A stretch of 64,000 nucleotides of DNA from assembly GCF_963583255.1 (NCBI RefSeq), contig NC_084805.1:13299375-13363374 (forward strand), given 5' to 3'. The stretch's first letter is position 1; every line of letters starts with the position of its first letter. Source of the stretch: Pyrus communis (lineage: Eukaryota > Streptophyta > Magnoliopsida > Rosales > Rosaceae). The notes under the pieces were generated by a model. That model did no database searches. It was not told the origin of the DNA and saw only the letters and a list, made by a program, of their open reading frames with translations. The position numbers and the translations under genes are program-made. Shown in pieces: positions 1 to 10,456 of this stretch.

Positions 1-310
1 GACTACGTCACTCTCACGTGACGACTAGCACGCCTTGACTCCAATCGGGGTGTGTCACCCTATCGCTCTACTCCCACATTCTCTCTCACTCTTTTCTTCT
101 CTCCTTCAATTTTAAAAACAAAAATAAAAAATTTCATACACACTTTGCCTGTGGGTGTGTGGACATATACTAGTTTTTATTTATTGGTCTGAATTTTGCA
201 GTGTTTAAATAAAACAGGAAATTTCAACCTAGTCCTTAGTTATCCATGGTTATTTTACGTTACCCAAATCCACCTCATTCCGGTGGTTTGTTTTTATAAC
301 GTAGCTACCA
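1..310. other. Intergenic, no gene seen
   Basis: AT-rich plant spacer with a CT-rich stretch near 60-110. No open frame with recognisable coding content and no terminal repeats were found. Confidence 0.5.
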
Positions 311-989
311 TAGGGATGACAATAAACCAAATAATCATGGATAACTGTCGAATGGGGTGAATTTAGGGATGAAAATTCGAGTACTTTTCAAAGATGGGAA
401 AAAAACGTGAATATTATTTAGTTACAGTTTCAAATATTATACGGGTCCCCTATCCATAACCGTCCTAAATCCACCTTGATAATATATATTACATACATAA
501 TATAACATAAAGGATTAAATATATGAATATTTACAAGTATTGAAATTATTTGATGATTTGTTTCGTCTTTCTCCCGTAGTGGCTATTATATTTACTTATG
601 TCATCCATTTTTTTCATGGGACCAATTTGCCTTATAAACACCTCTAAAAAGTATTGTTATGTTTTTTATGGTTTAATGTGGATATTTAATGACAGAATTA
701 ATATCTATTAAATTATAATGCATCAATTGAATGAATAATTTAATTTCATTAATGAAAAGGGATATAACAATTAACTGATAGGGCATCCATTACCCGGCAG
801 GTACAACTATGGATAATCCTCGATGGATAATTTGTGGTTGCAGATATGATTAATTTTCGTAGTTATGAGAATGGATATAACATTTATGTTCCAAATAGAA
901 TCATTGCTGTCATATCCTAGATCGACTCTGTCATATCACAATATTGTCTGTTTTGGGCCATGCCCTCATGATTTTGTTTCTAGGAACTC

Positions 990-1070
990 ACACGAGAACT
1001 TCTCAATGTGTCACCCATCCTAGGATTGCTCTCGCTTGAACTCACTTAACTTCGAAGTTCCGATGGAATC
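990..1070 (-). promoter_or_regulatory. 5S rRNA-like Pol III promoter block, Cassandra 3' LTR
   Basis: Read on the minus strand this stretch follows plant 5S rRNA, including a box A-like AACTTCGAAGTTAAGTGAG and a box C-like AGGATGGGTGACA. It is more diverged than the copy in the other LTR. In Cassandra these blocks keep 5S promoter boxes. Whether this one is transcribed cannot be told from sequence. Confidence 0.8.
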
Positions 1071-1329
1071 TGAAGCCAGTGAGTTTCCAAAAGACCTCAT
1101 GCTATATGGAGGTGGGCATGTACATATAAGGCACATCACCCCGTCTCTGTTAGTCGATGTGGGATGTTACAATCCACCCCCCTTAGGGGCCCGACGTCTT
1201 GGTCGACACACTCGCACCAAACAGTAGAGTGGCTCTGATACCATTCTGTTACATCCTAGATCGACCGTAGCACGATATTGTCCGCCTTGGGCCCAGGCCA
1301 CGCCCTCACGGTTTTGTTTCTGGGAACTC

Positions 1330-1410
1330 ACGTGAGAACTTCCCAGTGGATCACCCATCCTAGGATTGCTCTCGCCTGAACTCGCTTAACTACGGAGTTC
1401 CAATGGAATC
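1330..1410 (-). promoter_or_regulatory. 5S rRNA-like Pol III promoter block, Cassandra 5' LTR
   Basis: The minus strand carries GGAACTCCGTAGTTAAGCGA, then GGCGAGAG and CTAGGATGGGTGA, matching the middle and 3' part of plant 5S rRNA with boxes A and C recognisable. It is a retroelement-borne copy, not a 5S gene: the 5S 5' end is absent and no T-run terminator follows. Confidence 0.85.
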
Positions 1411-1524
1411 CGAAGCTAGTGAGTTCCCAAAAGACCTCGTGCTATATGGAGGAGAGCATGTACATATAAGACACATCACCCCCTCTCCGTTGGTCGATGT
1501 GGGATATTACAATTGCCATCGCTA

Positions 1525-1944
1525 GGCTGCCCTTCTTATTGTGGTAAATTTTATTTTGGTGAATGTACTGTAGTAAGATTTTAATTAGATTGTTTAATTG
1601 TGGCAAACATGAATGAAGTTAGTTATTGTCAGGTAGCATCACCCGGCCTCCTCTCCTTGAACTTTCGAACAATGTGTGTTTCTGCTCTCTTATACTCAAG
1701 TTTGAATTTTCTTTTATGTAGATTTGAGTAATTTAAACTGAAAAAGGCCAAAAAAAAAAAAGAAAAAAAAGAAAAAAAAGAATTAGAAAGGTTAAAGCGT
1801 AACACGGAGATTTCTCAACTAAGATCATAAATCTTAGATCAAGCGGTATGAGATACTTGAAGTAGAGATTATTTGTTCAAATATCTGTCTAATTCAAAGG
1901 AAAAGAAAAATCCTATTTAACTCATAAAGGACACGTAAATAAGC
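1525..1944. other. Intergenic, no gene seen
   Basis: AT-rich spacer with an A-rich run at about 1748-1780. Nothing recognisable. Confidence 0.5.
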
Positions 1945-2110
1945 GGGGTACATACGAAAAGAACTTGGTTGTTGACAACAGCCGGTCCTACTTACAACCA
2001 ATCTGGGATGGACATGTGTCCAAGTTTTGATTATTTTGTCCATCTCAGATTGGTTGTAAGCAGGACCGGCTGCTAAATTTACAGCAGCCAAATTGTGTTT
2101 GGGTACCCAG
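1945..2110. repeat. MITE-like inverted repeat with strong hairpin core
   Basis: Arms at about 1980-2013 and 2038-2072 are near-perfect inverted copies (AGCCGGTCC...CAACCAATCT) around a loop of roughly 25 nt. Weaker pairing continues outward to GGTAC motifs near 1947 and 2101. A further direct copy of the outer segment (CAGCAGCCAAGTTGTG) follows at 2140-2163. It resembles a short MITE or snapback; no clear TSD was found. Confidence 0.55.
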
Positions 2111-2639
2111 TTGATGAAAAGAAATCCAAAATCCTTGGTTCAGCAGCCAAGTTGTGTTCGGGTACATACATTCCTGGTTTATGAAAAGAAATCGAAAATA
2201 CTCGGCTGCTTACAACGTAAGAAACTAACTGCACTTTGTCATATATGTTGCAATTATACATTCACCTTTCTTCTTATTTTGTTGTATTTTTTTTATGCAT
2301 TACGTATTCCCTCTTAACTTGCTCTGGAGTTTCCAAATATTTTCCTCACAAAATCATTACAGATTTCTCCTAATCTAGACGAAAATAAGAACAAAAAAAG
2401 GCCATTTGAGGGAGTTTTGAATTTCTTTAAATTTCATTGAATTTCTATATTCATATCAAATGGAACGTCCTTACAAATTGTCAATCACAGTTGAATCACA
2501 CATCGTCAAATGAAAATATTAGAATGCATGACAATACTATTCATCGATTAAAAATATTGTCACAATAATATTATAATTGTGAGTAAATTTCTCTTCCACA
2601 TTTCGCTAAACAAAGCTAACTACGTAACACTTAGGATAA

Positions 2640-2830
2640 GGAACCAAATCCATCAAAATTGAGCTACCTAATCAATTAATCCAAGTCGTTGAAATTTGAT
2701 CTAACAGTTATAAACAGGAGGCTCTTTAAAAGTTATAATAATTGTAGCCGTTAGATCAAATTTTAACGGTCCGAATTAATTGATTAAGTGGCTTATTTTT
2801 AATGGATCTAGAGGGGATCCGATTCCTTAG
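2640..2830. repeat. MITE-like inverted repeat upstream of EGY3
   Basis: CTAATCAATTAATCCAAGTC on the left pairs imperfectly with GAATTAATTGATTAAGTGGC on the right; inner segments (TTGAAATTTGATCTAACAG and its partner near 2745) also pair. Related copies lie at 17730-17910 and, in part, at 52630-52700. A different MITE fragment with GAGAAACCAAATTT follows at 2830-2960. Together they form the distal promoter of the EGY3 gene. Confidence 0.5.
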
Positions 2831-3171
2831 GATAATACTAGAGAAACCAAATTTAAAAATTAAAAGATATGTCACGAATAAAAAATAAGTACATTAATCG
2901 ACACTTAATTAATAATCTAAACATCTACATTCACATCATTTAATTTGTAGATTTAATTTAAAATTTTGATTACCCTAACGTTATCTTTCAATGATCAGTT
3001 TATCACCATTCATCCGTAAAATTCCAATCAAATCGAATACCACACGCCAATTGGAGCCGAGGAGAACTCGACTGGGCTTTCATGGGGTCTCATCTTCTTG
3101 TCACATCCTTCAACACCCAATCCACCTGTCTTTCTTCTCCAGCTTTCTAGACCTTCCTCTACATTCCTCTC

Positions 3172-3266
3172 TCTCTCTCTCTCTCTCTCTGTGCATCCGA
3201 CTCCTTTTTCTACAGCCACCACGCCATGGCCTCTCTCATCTCTCACTCAACTCTCCAAGCTCTCCA
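3172..3266 (+). promoter_or_regulatory. EGY3 5' leader with CT repeat and upstream ATG
   Basis: A (CT)n run at 3172-3190 lies in the presumed leader, as is common in plants. An upstream ATG at 3226, in stronger context (cgccATGgcc) than the chosen start at 3267 (tccaATGgcg), opens a 68-codon frame that runs to 3432 and overlaps the main frame out of register. If transcription starts before 3226, the uORF would force leaky scanning. The transcription start is not visible from sequence. Confidence 0.45.
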
Positions 3267-6200
3267 ATGGCGTCTCTCTCCATCGCTTCACATTACTCCA
3301 TTTCCTCATGGCCTCCCAAGAATAGCAACACCAGTACCACCCTCTCATCCTTCAACAAAACCCCATTTCGTAAAAACACCCAAAATCTCACCTTTTCGAA
3401 AAAACGCCATCATTTTCTCACGTTTTCCATGAAAAATGACCAGGAAAACGAACCCACTTCTTCTTCTTCGTCGCCGTCGTCGGCTGTTGCAGTTTCCGAG
3501 AAGCCGAGCGACGGCAGTGAGACCCAGAAGAGTGAATTGCCAGCAGAAGGAGCTGACTCTGAGTCTGATGAGGAGAAAGAGAAGCAGCAGGAGACGGATT
3601 GGAAGACGGACGAGGAGTTCAAGAAGTTCATGGGAAATCCTTCCATTGAAGCTGCAATAAAGTTGGAGAAGAAAAGGGCAGATAGGAAGCTCAAGGATCT
3701 TGATAGGGAAAGTAGTGGGAACCCAGTTGCAGGGATCCTGAACAAAGTTTTGCGTGACAGTTTGACCAGAGAGAAGGAGAGGCTGGAGAAAGCTGAAGAG
3801 ACTTTCAAGGCAATTGATCTTAACAAGGTAATTTTCTTCTACTTTTTCCCCCTTTGCAAGTGTTTGCTCATGAAAGTTATAGTCTGGAAATCAATTTTTT
3901 TTTTTTATGGTGTAAGTGAAAAGGATGCACTTTTGGATTTGGATGTGATTAAACATACTTGTTGATGCTAAAACATGACTGGGTATAGTTAGTGAAATTG
4001 ACCAAAATGATCATTTGCTGAAATAATCAGTTTTTCAGTATGTTGTTGATATTTGATTGTTGTGTCGTTGATCTATAATTCTAATGCAGCAGTTGGGATT
4101 TGATTTGTGATAATTTTAGTCAATTTCCTTTAAAGTATAGCTTACTGGTTATCAATTTATCAGAAGATGACCTGTTGGGAGCATTTTGTATCGTTAGTTT
4201 ATGTCAAGAAGTACCAAACTTTTGTATCTTATGTTGTGTCTATTTTGATGTGGCAGTTAAGGAGTTGTTTTGGGTTTGATACATTTTTTCCGACTGATGT
4301 TCGGAGATTTGGAGATGGAGGCATTTTTGTTGGAAATTTGAGGAAACCAATTGAAGAGGTCATGCCCAAATTAGAGCAAAAGCTATCTGAAGCGGCAGGA
4401 AGAGAAGTTGTGTTATGGTTCATGGAAGAAAAAACTAATGACATCAGAAAACAGGTACTGATATAAGTATGAAATTGATCTAAATTGATCCTAGTCTCTC
4501 AAATGTGGATGATAAAATTCTTACTTTGATTAAAAATTAATGTTGCTTCTAGTTATATATTGACATGGTTTGTTCTTCTTTAAGGTCTGTATGGTGCAAC
4601 CCAAATCCGAAATTGATCTGCAGTTTGAGTCAACCAAGCTGAGCACTCCTTTGGGTTATGTGAGTGCAGTAGCCTTATGTGTTGCCACTTTTGGTACCGT
4701 AGCTCTGATGAGTGGCTTCTTCCTGAAACCTGATGCTACATGGGATGACTACCTTGCCAATGTTGTGCCCCTCTTTGGTGGCTTCCTATCTATTTTGGGA
4801 GTTTCCGAGGTATTTTATCTTTTATTTGATTTGTCTGTCATTAATCTCGACAATTCATATCGTTGTCTGGCCTAGAATAATCAGGTTTTAACTGGCAAAT
4901 CCTGTTTTTTTAATGATGTGTTAGCGTGACTTTTCGAGAAATGGAGAATGTTAATCCAACATGAGAAGCATACCAAGATTATTAGGCTTAAAAATGAATT
5001 TTAATTTAGAGAATACATATATGAGGACATTTTGCATCCCTTTGTTCTGATGTGATGGTTATGAGTTTTTGTACTCCGGTTCTAACCTGGTCTGTATGTG
5101 ACGTAATTTTGTATCTCTCTTCCATTCTAACAAGTTTGTTTTACACAGATAGCGACTAGAGTGACAGCTGCTCGTCACGGTGTAAAACTCAGTCCATCTT
5201 TTCTTGTGCCATCCAATTGGACAGGCTGTTTAGGAGTGATGAATAACTATGAATCACTGCTTACAAACAAGAAAGCGCTTTTTGACATTCCAGTGGCACG
5301 CACGGCTAGTGCATATCTCACATCACTGGTGCTTGCAATTGCTGCTTTTGTGGCTGATGGAAGCTTTAATGGGGGTGACAATGCATTGTAAGTTCTTCAC
5401 AGACCCTTACTCAGAAATATAACAGATTGCTTTTTTAAATGTCCTGCCCAAAGCTCTAGCGTCACCATCTCAAACTTCATCTGACCTCAGTCATCTCACT
5501 AATTATTTCGTTTTAACAAGCATCCTTTTTCTTTTCTTGGCAGGTATATAAGGCCACAATTCTTCTATAATAATCCCTTGCTTTCTTTTGTCCAATTTGT
5601 TATTGGTCCTTACGCGGATGACCTTGGAAATGTGCTGCCCTATGCAGTGGAAGGTGTTGGAGTTCCTGTTGATCCCCTTGCTTTTGCTGGACTTCTAGGT
5701 CAGTTCTTTAACCTTCTTAATTCATATTACAGTTTTACCTCATCCTCCCCCCTCACAGCCCCCAGCCCCCAGCCCCCCTCCTCTTTTGCCTCTCCAAAAT
5801 TTTGAGTGCAGAGTTACTTTGCTAGTTGGCAGAAAGTTTTCACGAAATGACAGTTTCTATCTGGAAACTCAACCTCTGCAAATAGCTCGGCACCTGTGTT
5901 ATATCTAAGCAGTCCTTAAGGTCACCTAAATTGAAAGAAATTATGTTGAGTTGTATAAGACTACATACTCTGTTAGTGTGCTTGTGTGACAAAATAAAAC
6001 GCCACTCAAATATGTGAAATAATTGTGTTGGCATTTTGGGAAGAATCGGAAGAAATAAAGATTGACATGATTACTTAATGCCAAAATCCAGCATAGGCTT
6101 AAACATTTTGTCAAATGTATAAATCTAATCTGGATACAACTACAAGGTATTGGCTGCATTTTTTGACAGGGATGGTGGTGACTTCTCTTAACTTGTTGCC

Positions 6201-6525
6201 ATGTGGGAGACTCGAAGGAGGCCGGATTGCACAAGCTATGTTTGGGAGAGGTACGGCTGCTCTGCTATCGTTTGCCACATCGCTTTTACTTGGGATTGGT
6301 GGCCTAAGTGGAAGTGTCCTTTGCCTGGCATGGGGATTATTTGCCACCTTCTTCCGGGGTGGAGAAGAAATGCCTGCGAAAGACGAAATCAGCCCCCTGG
6401 GAGATGATAGGTTTGCTTGGGGTTGTGTCCTCGGCCTTATCTGCTTCCTCACGCTTTTCCCTAACAGCGGAGGGACGTTCTCCAGCTCATTTTTAAGTGC
6501 ACCATTTTTCAGGGGTGATATGTAA
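3267..6525 (+). CDS. EGY3: EGY3-like M50-family chloroplast membrane protein, probable pseudoprotease
   Basis: Six exons join in frame with GT-AG borders: 3267-3827, 4257-4454, 4585-4809, 5149-5387, 5544-5698 and 6170-6525, giving 577 aa, close to the family length. Residues 1 to about 55 are Ser/Thr/Arg-rich like a plastid transit peptide. An acidic Glu/Ser linker and a charged helical stretch (about 110-185) follow, then several hydrophobic segments from residue 265 on. EGY proteins are site-2-protease (M50) homologues of plastid membranes. Where active members have HExxH this protein has S-E-I-A-T (residues 327-331), and the NxxPxxxxDG motif reads N467...P470...E475-G, so both zinc-binding histidines and the aspartate are replaced. 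This is the known EGY3 pattern and suggests a non-proteolytic role. The start was chosen as the first ATG in frame followed by a transit-like N-terminus. Confidence 0.93.
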
Positions 6526-8670
6526 ATAGGTCGAACGTACTGTATCCTTAGGCTGATGACCGTATTTGATTTCAAGTTTATAAGGTTTTGATGTGAAAAC
6601 TAAAAATGATGGAATATCATGTGTTAAAGTTAAAACGTAAGACGACGCCTGTTATGGGGTTTTGTTTGTGCGTATATTGATCTAATTCAGTCGACCCAAC
6701 CGTGCAACTGTAGATTACATCACATGTAGGATAATGACGGTTGAGTTGCGTAAAGCTGGGGTTTGGTTTCAAACTACTTTGTTTGTTTGTTTGTTTGTTT
6801 TTGAGAATTGAACACAAACTAGAAAGTAGAAGCCCAGATTTTCTTGTGAGAAGGAAGCATTAGAATCCGAATTGTGACGTTTTATTTTATTCCATGATGA
6901 AAATAGCGGCAGCAAATAGAACGTAGCAAAATTGACCGAACAAGAAAGGTCGCGTGCCTGCTGTCTCCAAAATTTCCTCCTCGTCACCAAACAAGTTTTG
7001 TGACACCTGTCTTGATACTTAAATGGAACTATAATTTTAGTCTAATAAGGAAAATGAAAAATGTGAGTAAAAATGGTTTTGTTGGATGGCAATGTATTAT
7101 TGGATTCAGAAGCTACGTGATAATGAATCCGTTTTATGCAAGCTGTTCTCTGTTTCTCTCTTCAACCTTTTTTGTGAATCCCGAAAACCATATATGTATA
7201 TGCAGCAAGCAAAACCATACAGAGTCAAAGCAATGTCACACATCAATGTTTGATGAATTCTAATGATGAATTCAACTATCTGATGCATACTATAGTCTCC
7301 TCAAACTGAAAGTATGCATGCCCAACTTGTACGGATGGTATATGCTGCCTTATCTTCTCCACTAAAACCCTAACCTCAAGACCCTCGTTATAGAAGATAG
7401 TGTAAGTCGACTATAATATGTACACTAAAAGTACTAACCTTGAGAAGCCATTGAATCGAAGCACAATGATGAATCATGAACAGCAGCACCAAGCAAAGAT
7501 CTTCTGCTCTCTCTACATGCCTTATTCACTCCTATATGGGGTAGGTTTTGTGCTAGAATCTTGTGTATAAGAGTAGGGACCTAAGCTTTATATTAATGGG
7601 TGAGACTATTAGGTTTTCCTTGCCCATAAAGAAAACCCTAATACATATCTTTAGCACTTCCAAAATCCATGACCTAATAGGAAAGATATTCCCAATAATT
7701 ATAGATTTACTTCACCACCACGTAATCCGGGATAATCAAATATTCCTTCCTATCTTGTATTCTAAATCAATTAGGACTCCTAAATAGATGCAAGCCCAAT
7801 AAAAGTCTTACAAATAAAGCAACATATACAACACATACAATTTAGCAAAAAAACTAAGCAAATAACTCACTACTAAGTACTAACAAATGAGAAAACAGAG
7901 AAATAGCTATCAAAAGGACGCTTACCCCAACAGTATGATCATAGAGGGTCATTGCTAAACAAATGTAAGGCCTTCACAATTGTACTTTATCGATGCAAAC
8001 TTCCGCTGTCTCTAACTTTGATGAAAATGCACCTGCAAAATAATCAACACCTTTGATCAAAGACCTAAGACTCATGCGCCCTCGAGGTGTGAAAGGGGGG
8101 GGGGGGGGGCGGGGGAGGAGTTAGGCCAATGGATCTCTGATGCCTAAGTTAGTTTCTCTAAAAAGGTTAAGTGTTTAGGGATTTTTAGGGGTAGCTAAAG
8201 CTTACCAAAATTTGGCAGAGATTGAGGTATATATAAGGGAGTGGGCGACCATGGTGTTAGGGTCGTCTGGTCTTGGGCTTGGGTTGTGACCGCTTGGGCT
8301 GTTATGGCTTGGGCTGCCTGGTTGACGGCTTGAGCTGCTGCGACTTGGGCCTTCTAAGCTCGACTTGCAACTTGGAGGACCTAAGCCGTCTTCCTGTGGG
8401 CCATGGAATAGACCTGGGCCTCATGTCCATGGTTTTGTGGATTGGGTTGTTGTAAGGGATGGGGCACTGCTACTTAGGTCGTGCCCTGGTGGCCTTGCCA
8501 TAGCTACTGGGATGTGGCGACGGTGGTGGTGCGGCTCCATGGTGTTCGGGTTTTACTCTATACATAACGGCATCCTATTGACCAAGGTTTAGGGAGAGAA
8601 TATTCTCAAGATATTAAATAGGAAATAATATCTTGAGATAATGGGGTAAATATCCTTAATTGATTTAAAT
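6526..8670. other. EGY3 3' flank and intergenic DNA
   Basis: The EGY3 3' UTR presumably ends within the first 100-200 bp. A (GTTT)n run lies at 6779-6800. A poly-G tract interrupted once by C occupies about 8094-8115, unusual in this AT-rich region. The GC-richer stretch 8220-8540, full of CTTGGGC/GGGCT words, and the following AT-rich part to 8670 look like degenerate LTR sequence, but no LTR ends were found. No gene is supported. Confidence 0.4.
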
Positions 8671-9510
8671 ACGGATTACTTACTTGAATGGAGTCGGTCT
8701 TCAATTGAGAATGTATTAAAGATGGGATTTGGGTAATTAATCCTTATCTTTAATACTTTGACTTTTCCTTGCCATGGGCAAGTGAGCTGTGAGCAATTGT
8801 ATTTAGCTACTTGGACCTTCAAAGGTACTGAGCTGCTCATGGGAGTATCTGAGAAGTCTGCCCATTTAATGAAGGCAATCTTGTCTTTCTTGATCAAAAG
8901 TCCATGTATTGCCTCTACGATTTTTGGGATGATTTTAGGCTCCACATACTTCACTTGGAGTATTCCAATTCTGGAAACTCAACTTGAAGCTTGGCATCGA
9001 TGATTGAGTTCAGATTCTTGGTTAGGTAGCCAAGATGTCATCTTCAGTGATGAGGTTCTTCAAGTTTAGAGCCTCGATATCAAATATGTAAAGGGAATCA
9101 TTTAACTCGTCGAGGTCAAGATAGGTGTAAAAATTATTAGAAGAGTCTTCATCGTTGCAGAATTGATTTTGAAGACGCATTCATCATTACCTAATGTGTG
9201 CATGTCATCGATCTTCCGTTTAATACTAATTCCTCAAGTTTGGGGCAACAGTTGTTAAAACGGGTGTGGGATGGGATCCATAGGAAAGAAATATCCACTT
9301 GCAACCTTTAATTTTCAAGGCTGGAATGGAAGGGAAGGGCGGGAAATTCACTACATCTTTGTTTTAACTTGAGAGACTCGAGGTTTGGGTTTGTGAATAC
9401 CTTTATGGGCAGTGGGAAAAAATTGGCTCGTCAATTGGGTAAGGAGCAAAGAAGAGGACTAGGTCGGTGACACCGCGTTGAAGAGCAGTGAGAATGATGG
9501 TTGTGATGTC

Positions 9511-10245
9511 CAAGGGCGGAGCCAGGATTTTTTCCTTGGGTTGGCTAATTGAAAATAGTACTATAAAATCATATGTTTATTTTTTGGTTATATAAACTTA
9601 TATAATAATCAATATAAAAGAACAACAATATAATATAAACTATTCTCAAAATCATAACCCTAATCGATAAATTCATGGACCATATAAATAATTAACCTAC
9701 TAATTAAATCAAGAATAAGTAAATATAGAGATTAAGAAAGTACCAAAGGTGTCATCTATTGGAAAATCGCAATGGAAATTAAGGAATTGCAGAGATAAGG
9801 ATTTAATTGTGGATTTAAAGAAATTATTTTTCTTTTCTTGAGTAAGAAGCACAGAGGCTAAATTACATAGGGTAAATGGTTTTTTTCTTTAAAGAATATG
9901 ATAAAGAGGGACTGGAGATAGAACTAATTTATAATTTTTAGCATAAAACGTATTATTTATTACCTATCCTCTATAAAATATACATTAAATAATAATCTCT
10001 ATTGAAATTGAGTAAGCTATAAACATGATTTTACAAAAGAATAGTTCTATTCACAAACTCATTTTTACTTTCAACACAGCCTTATTAATTTTCTATCAGT
10101 GATCATCTCCAACTCATTCGATTTGAACAACCAAATATTGAGAGAGTGTGTGAGAAGTAAAAATGAGTGCATAGATAGCACTCCTCTTACAGAAAACCTC
10201 CCTGGGCTACAGCCCACCTTAGCCTTGTGGGTGGCTACGCCATTG
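9511..10245. mobile_element. Non-autonomous hAT element, 735 bp, 8-bp TSD
   Basis: The ends are CAAGGGCGGAGCCA and, reverse-complemented, CAATGGCGTAGCCA, matching at 12 of 14 positions. The 8 bp GTGATGTC are present on both sides (9503-9510 and 10246-10253), a perfect hAT-type target site duplication. The interior is AT-rich and non-coding. It lies inside the minus-strand F-box/LRR remnant and itself carries a small MITE near its right end. Confidence 0.9.
10037..10184. repeat. MITE-like inverted repeat nested in the hAT element
   Basis: A left arm containing CACAAACTCATTTTTACTT pairs with a right arm containing AAGTAAAAATGAGTGCATAG. A related element with GTGTGATATTCAC and GTGGATAGCACACC arms lies at 24148-24295. 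No clear TSD was seen. Confidence 0.5.
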
Positions 10246-10456
10246 GTGATGTCATCTGCATGGCTAAAGTATGACCGAAAGTGAAATTTTTAGAGATCTT
10301 GTGGTGTATTTGGACGTTGGAGGATATTTTGAACAATTTGGTAAACAAAAATGTTATTCTTACTATCTATTTGTATTGTCTCTTTAATAGAACGAGACAT
10401 AGGATTTTACCACTAGCAAAAGTAGAGATGAAAACACTTAAAAACACTTACTAGAG

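Larger units (their letters stand above)
908..1511 (-). mobile_element. Cassandra TRIM retrotransposon, complete
   Basis: Two direct repeats of about 265 bp, 908-1171 and 1247-1511, flank a 75-bp internal domain. Read on the minus strand each LTR starts TGTAA and ends in CA. Next to the right-hand copy, the minus strand of 1231-1243 reads TGGTATCAGAGCC, the primer binding site for initiator Met-tRNA; a purine-rich AGGGGGG tract abuts the other LTR. The 5 bp ATTGC occur on both sides (903-907 and 1512-1516), a perfect target site duplication. Both LTRs contain a 5S rRNA-like block, the hallmark of Cassandra. TRIMs code for no protein and depend on other elements to move. The two LTRs differ at many positions, so the insertion is old. 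Confidence 0.93.
311..1524. mobile_element. Old hAT-like non-autonomous element hosting Cassandra
   Basis: The left edge at 311 reads TAGGGATGACAAT. The right edge ending at 1524 reads, reverse-complemented, TAGCGATGGCAAT, an 11/13 match and typical of hAT terminal repeats. The 8 bp outside each end (agctacca and ggctgccc) agree at only 5 positions, so any TSD has decayed. With the Cassandra insertion and its 5-bp duplication removed, the element is about 600 bp. No coding capacity is visible. The identity is inferred from the ends alone. Confidence 0.45.
8676..10430 (-). pseudogene. F-box/LRR (FBD-type) gene remnant split by a hAT element
   Basis: Read on the minus strand from 10430 down, interrupted frames recall plant F-box/FBD/LRR proteins: a stretch with VYQIVQNILQRPNTPQDL, then FRSYFSHADDI, then after the hAT insertion LTALQRGVTDLVLFF, NNCCPKLEELVLNGRSMTC and IFDIEALNLKNL. 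In-frame stops (for example just after TPQDL and near 9400) and several frame changes break it; the F-box itself was not found. Translation continues across the hAT insertion once the element and one TSD copy are removed, so the gene predates that insertion. The C-terminal piece (about 8676-8954) has a longer open frame. The family call rests on recognised LRR-like words and is not certain. Confidence 0.6.

Noticed and set aside
1231..1245. A tRNA-Met gene fragment
   Set aside because: Only the 13-base complement of the tRNA 3' end is present, placed as a primer binding site.
1330..1410. A genuine 5S rRNA gene
   Set aside because: Only the middle and 3' part of 5S is present, inside both LTRs of a TRIM with a TSD.
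3410..3826. 138-codon minus-strand frame opposite EGY3 exon 1
   Set aside because: It is antisense to a well-supported exon rich in Glu/Ser codons, which give open Ser/Leu/Phe frames on the other strand.
8273..8592. Gly/Leu/Cys-rich frames around a GC-rich patch
   Set aside because: They derive from repeated CTTGGGC words; no domain and no conserved start.
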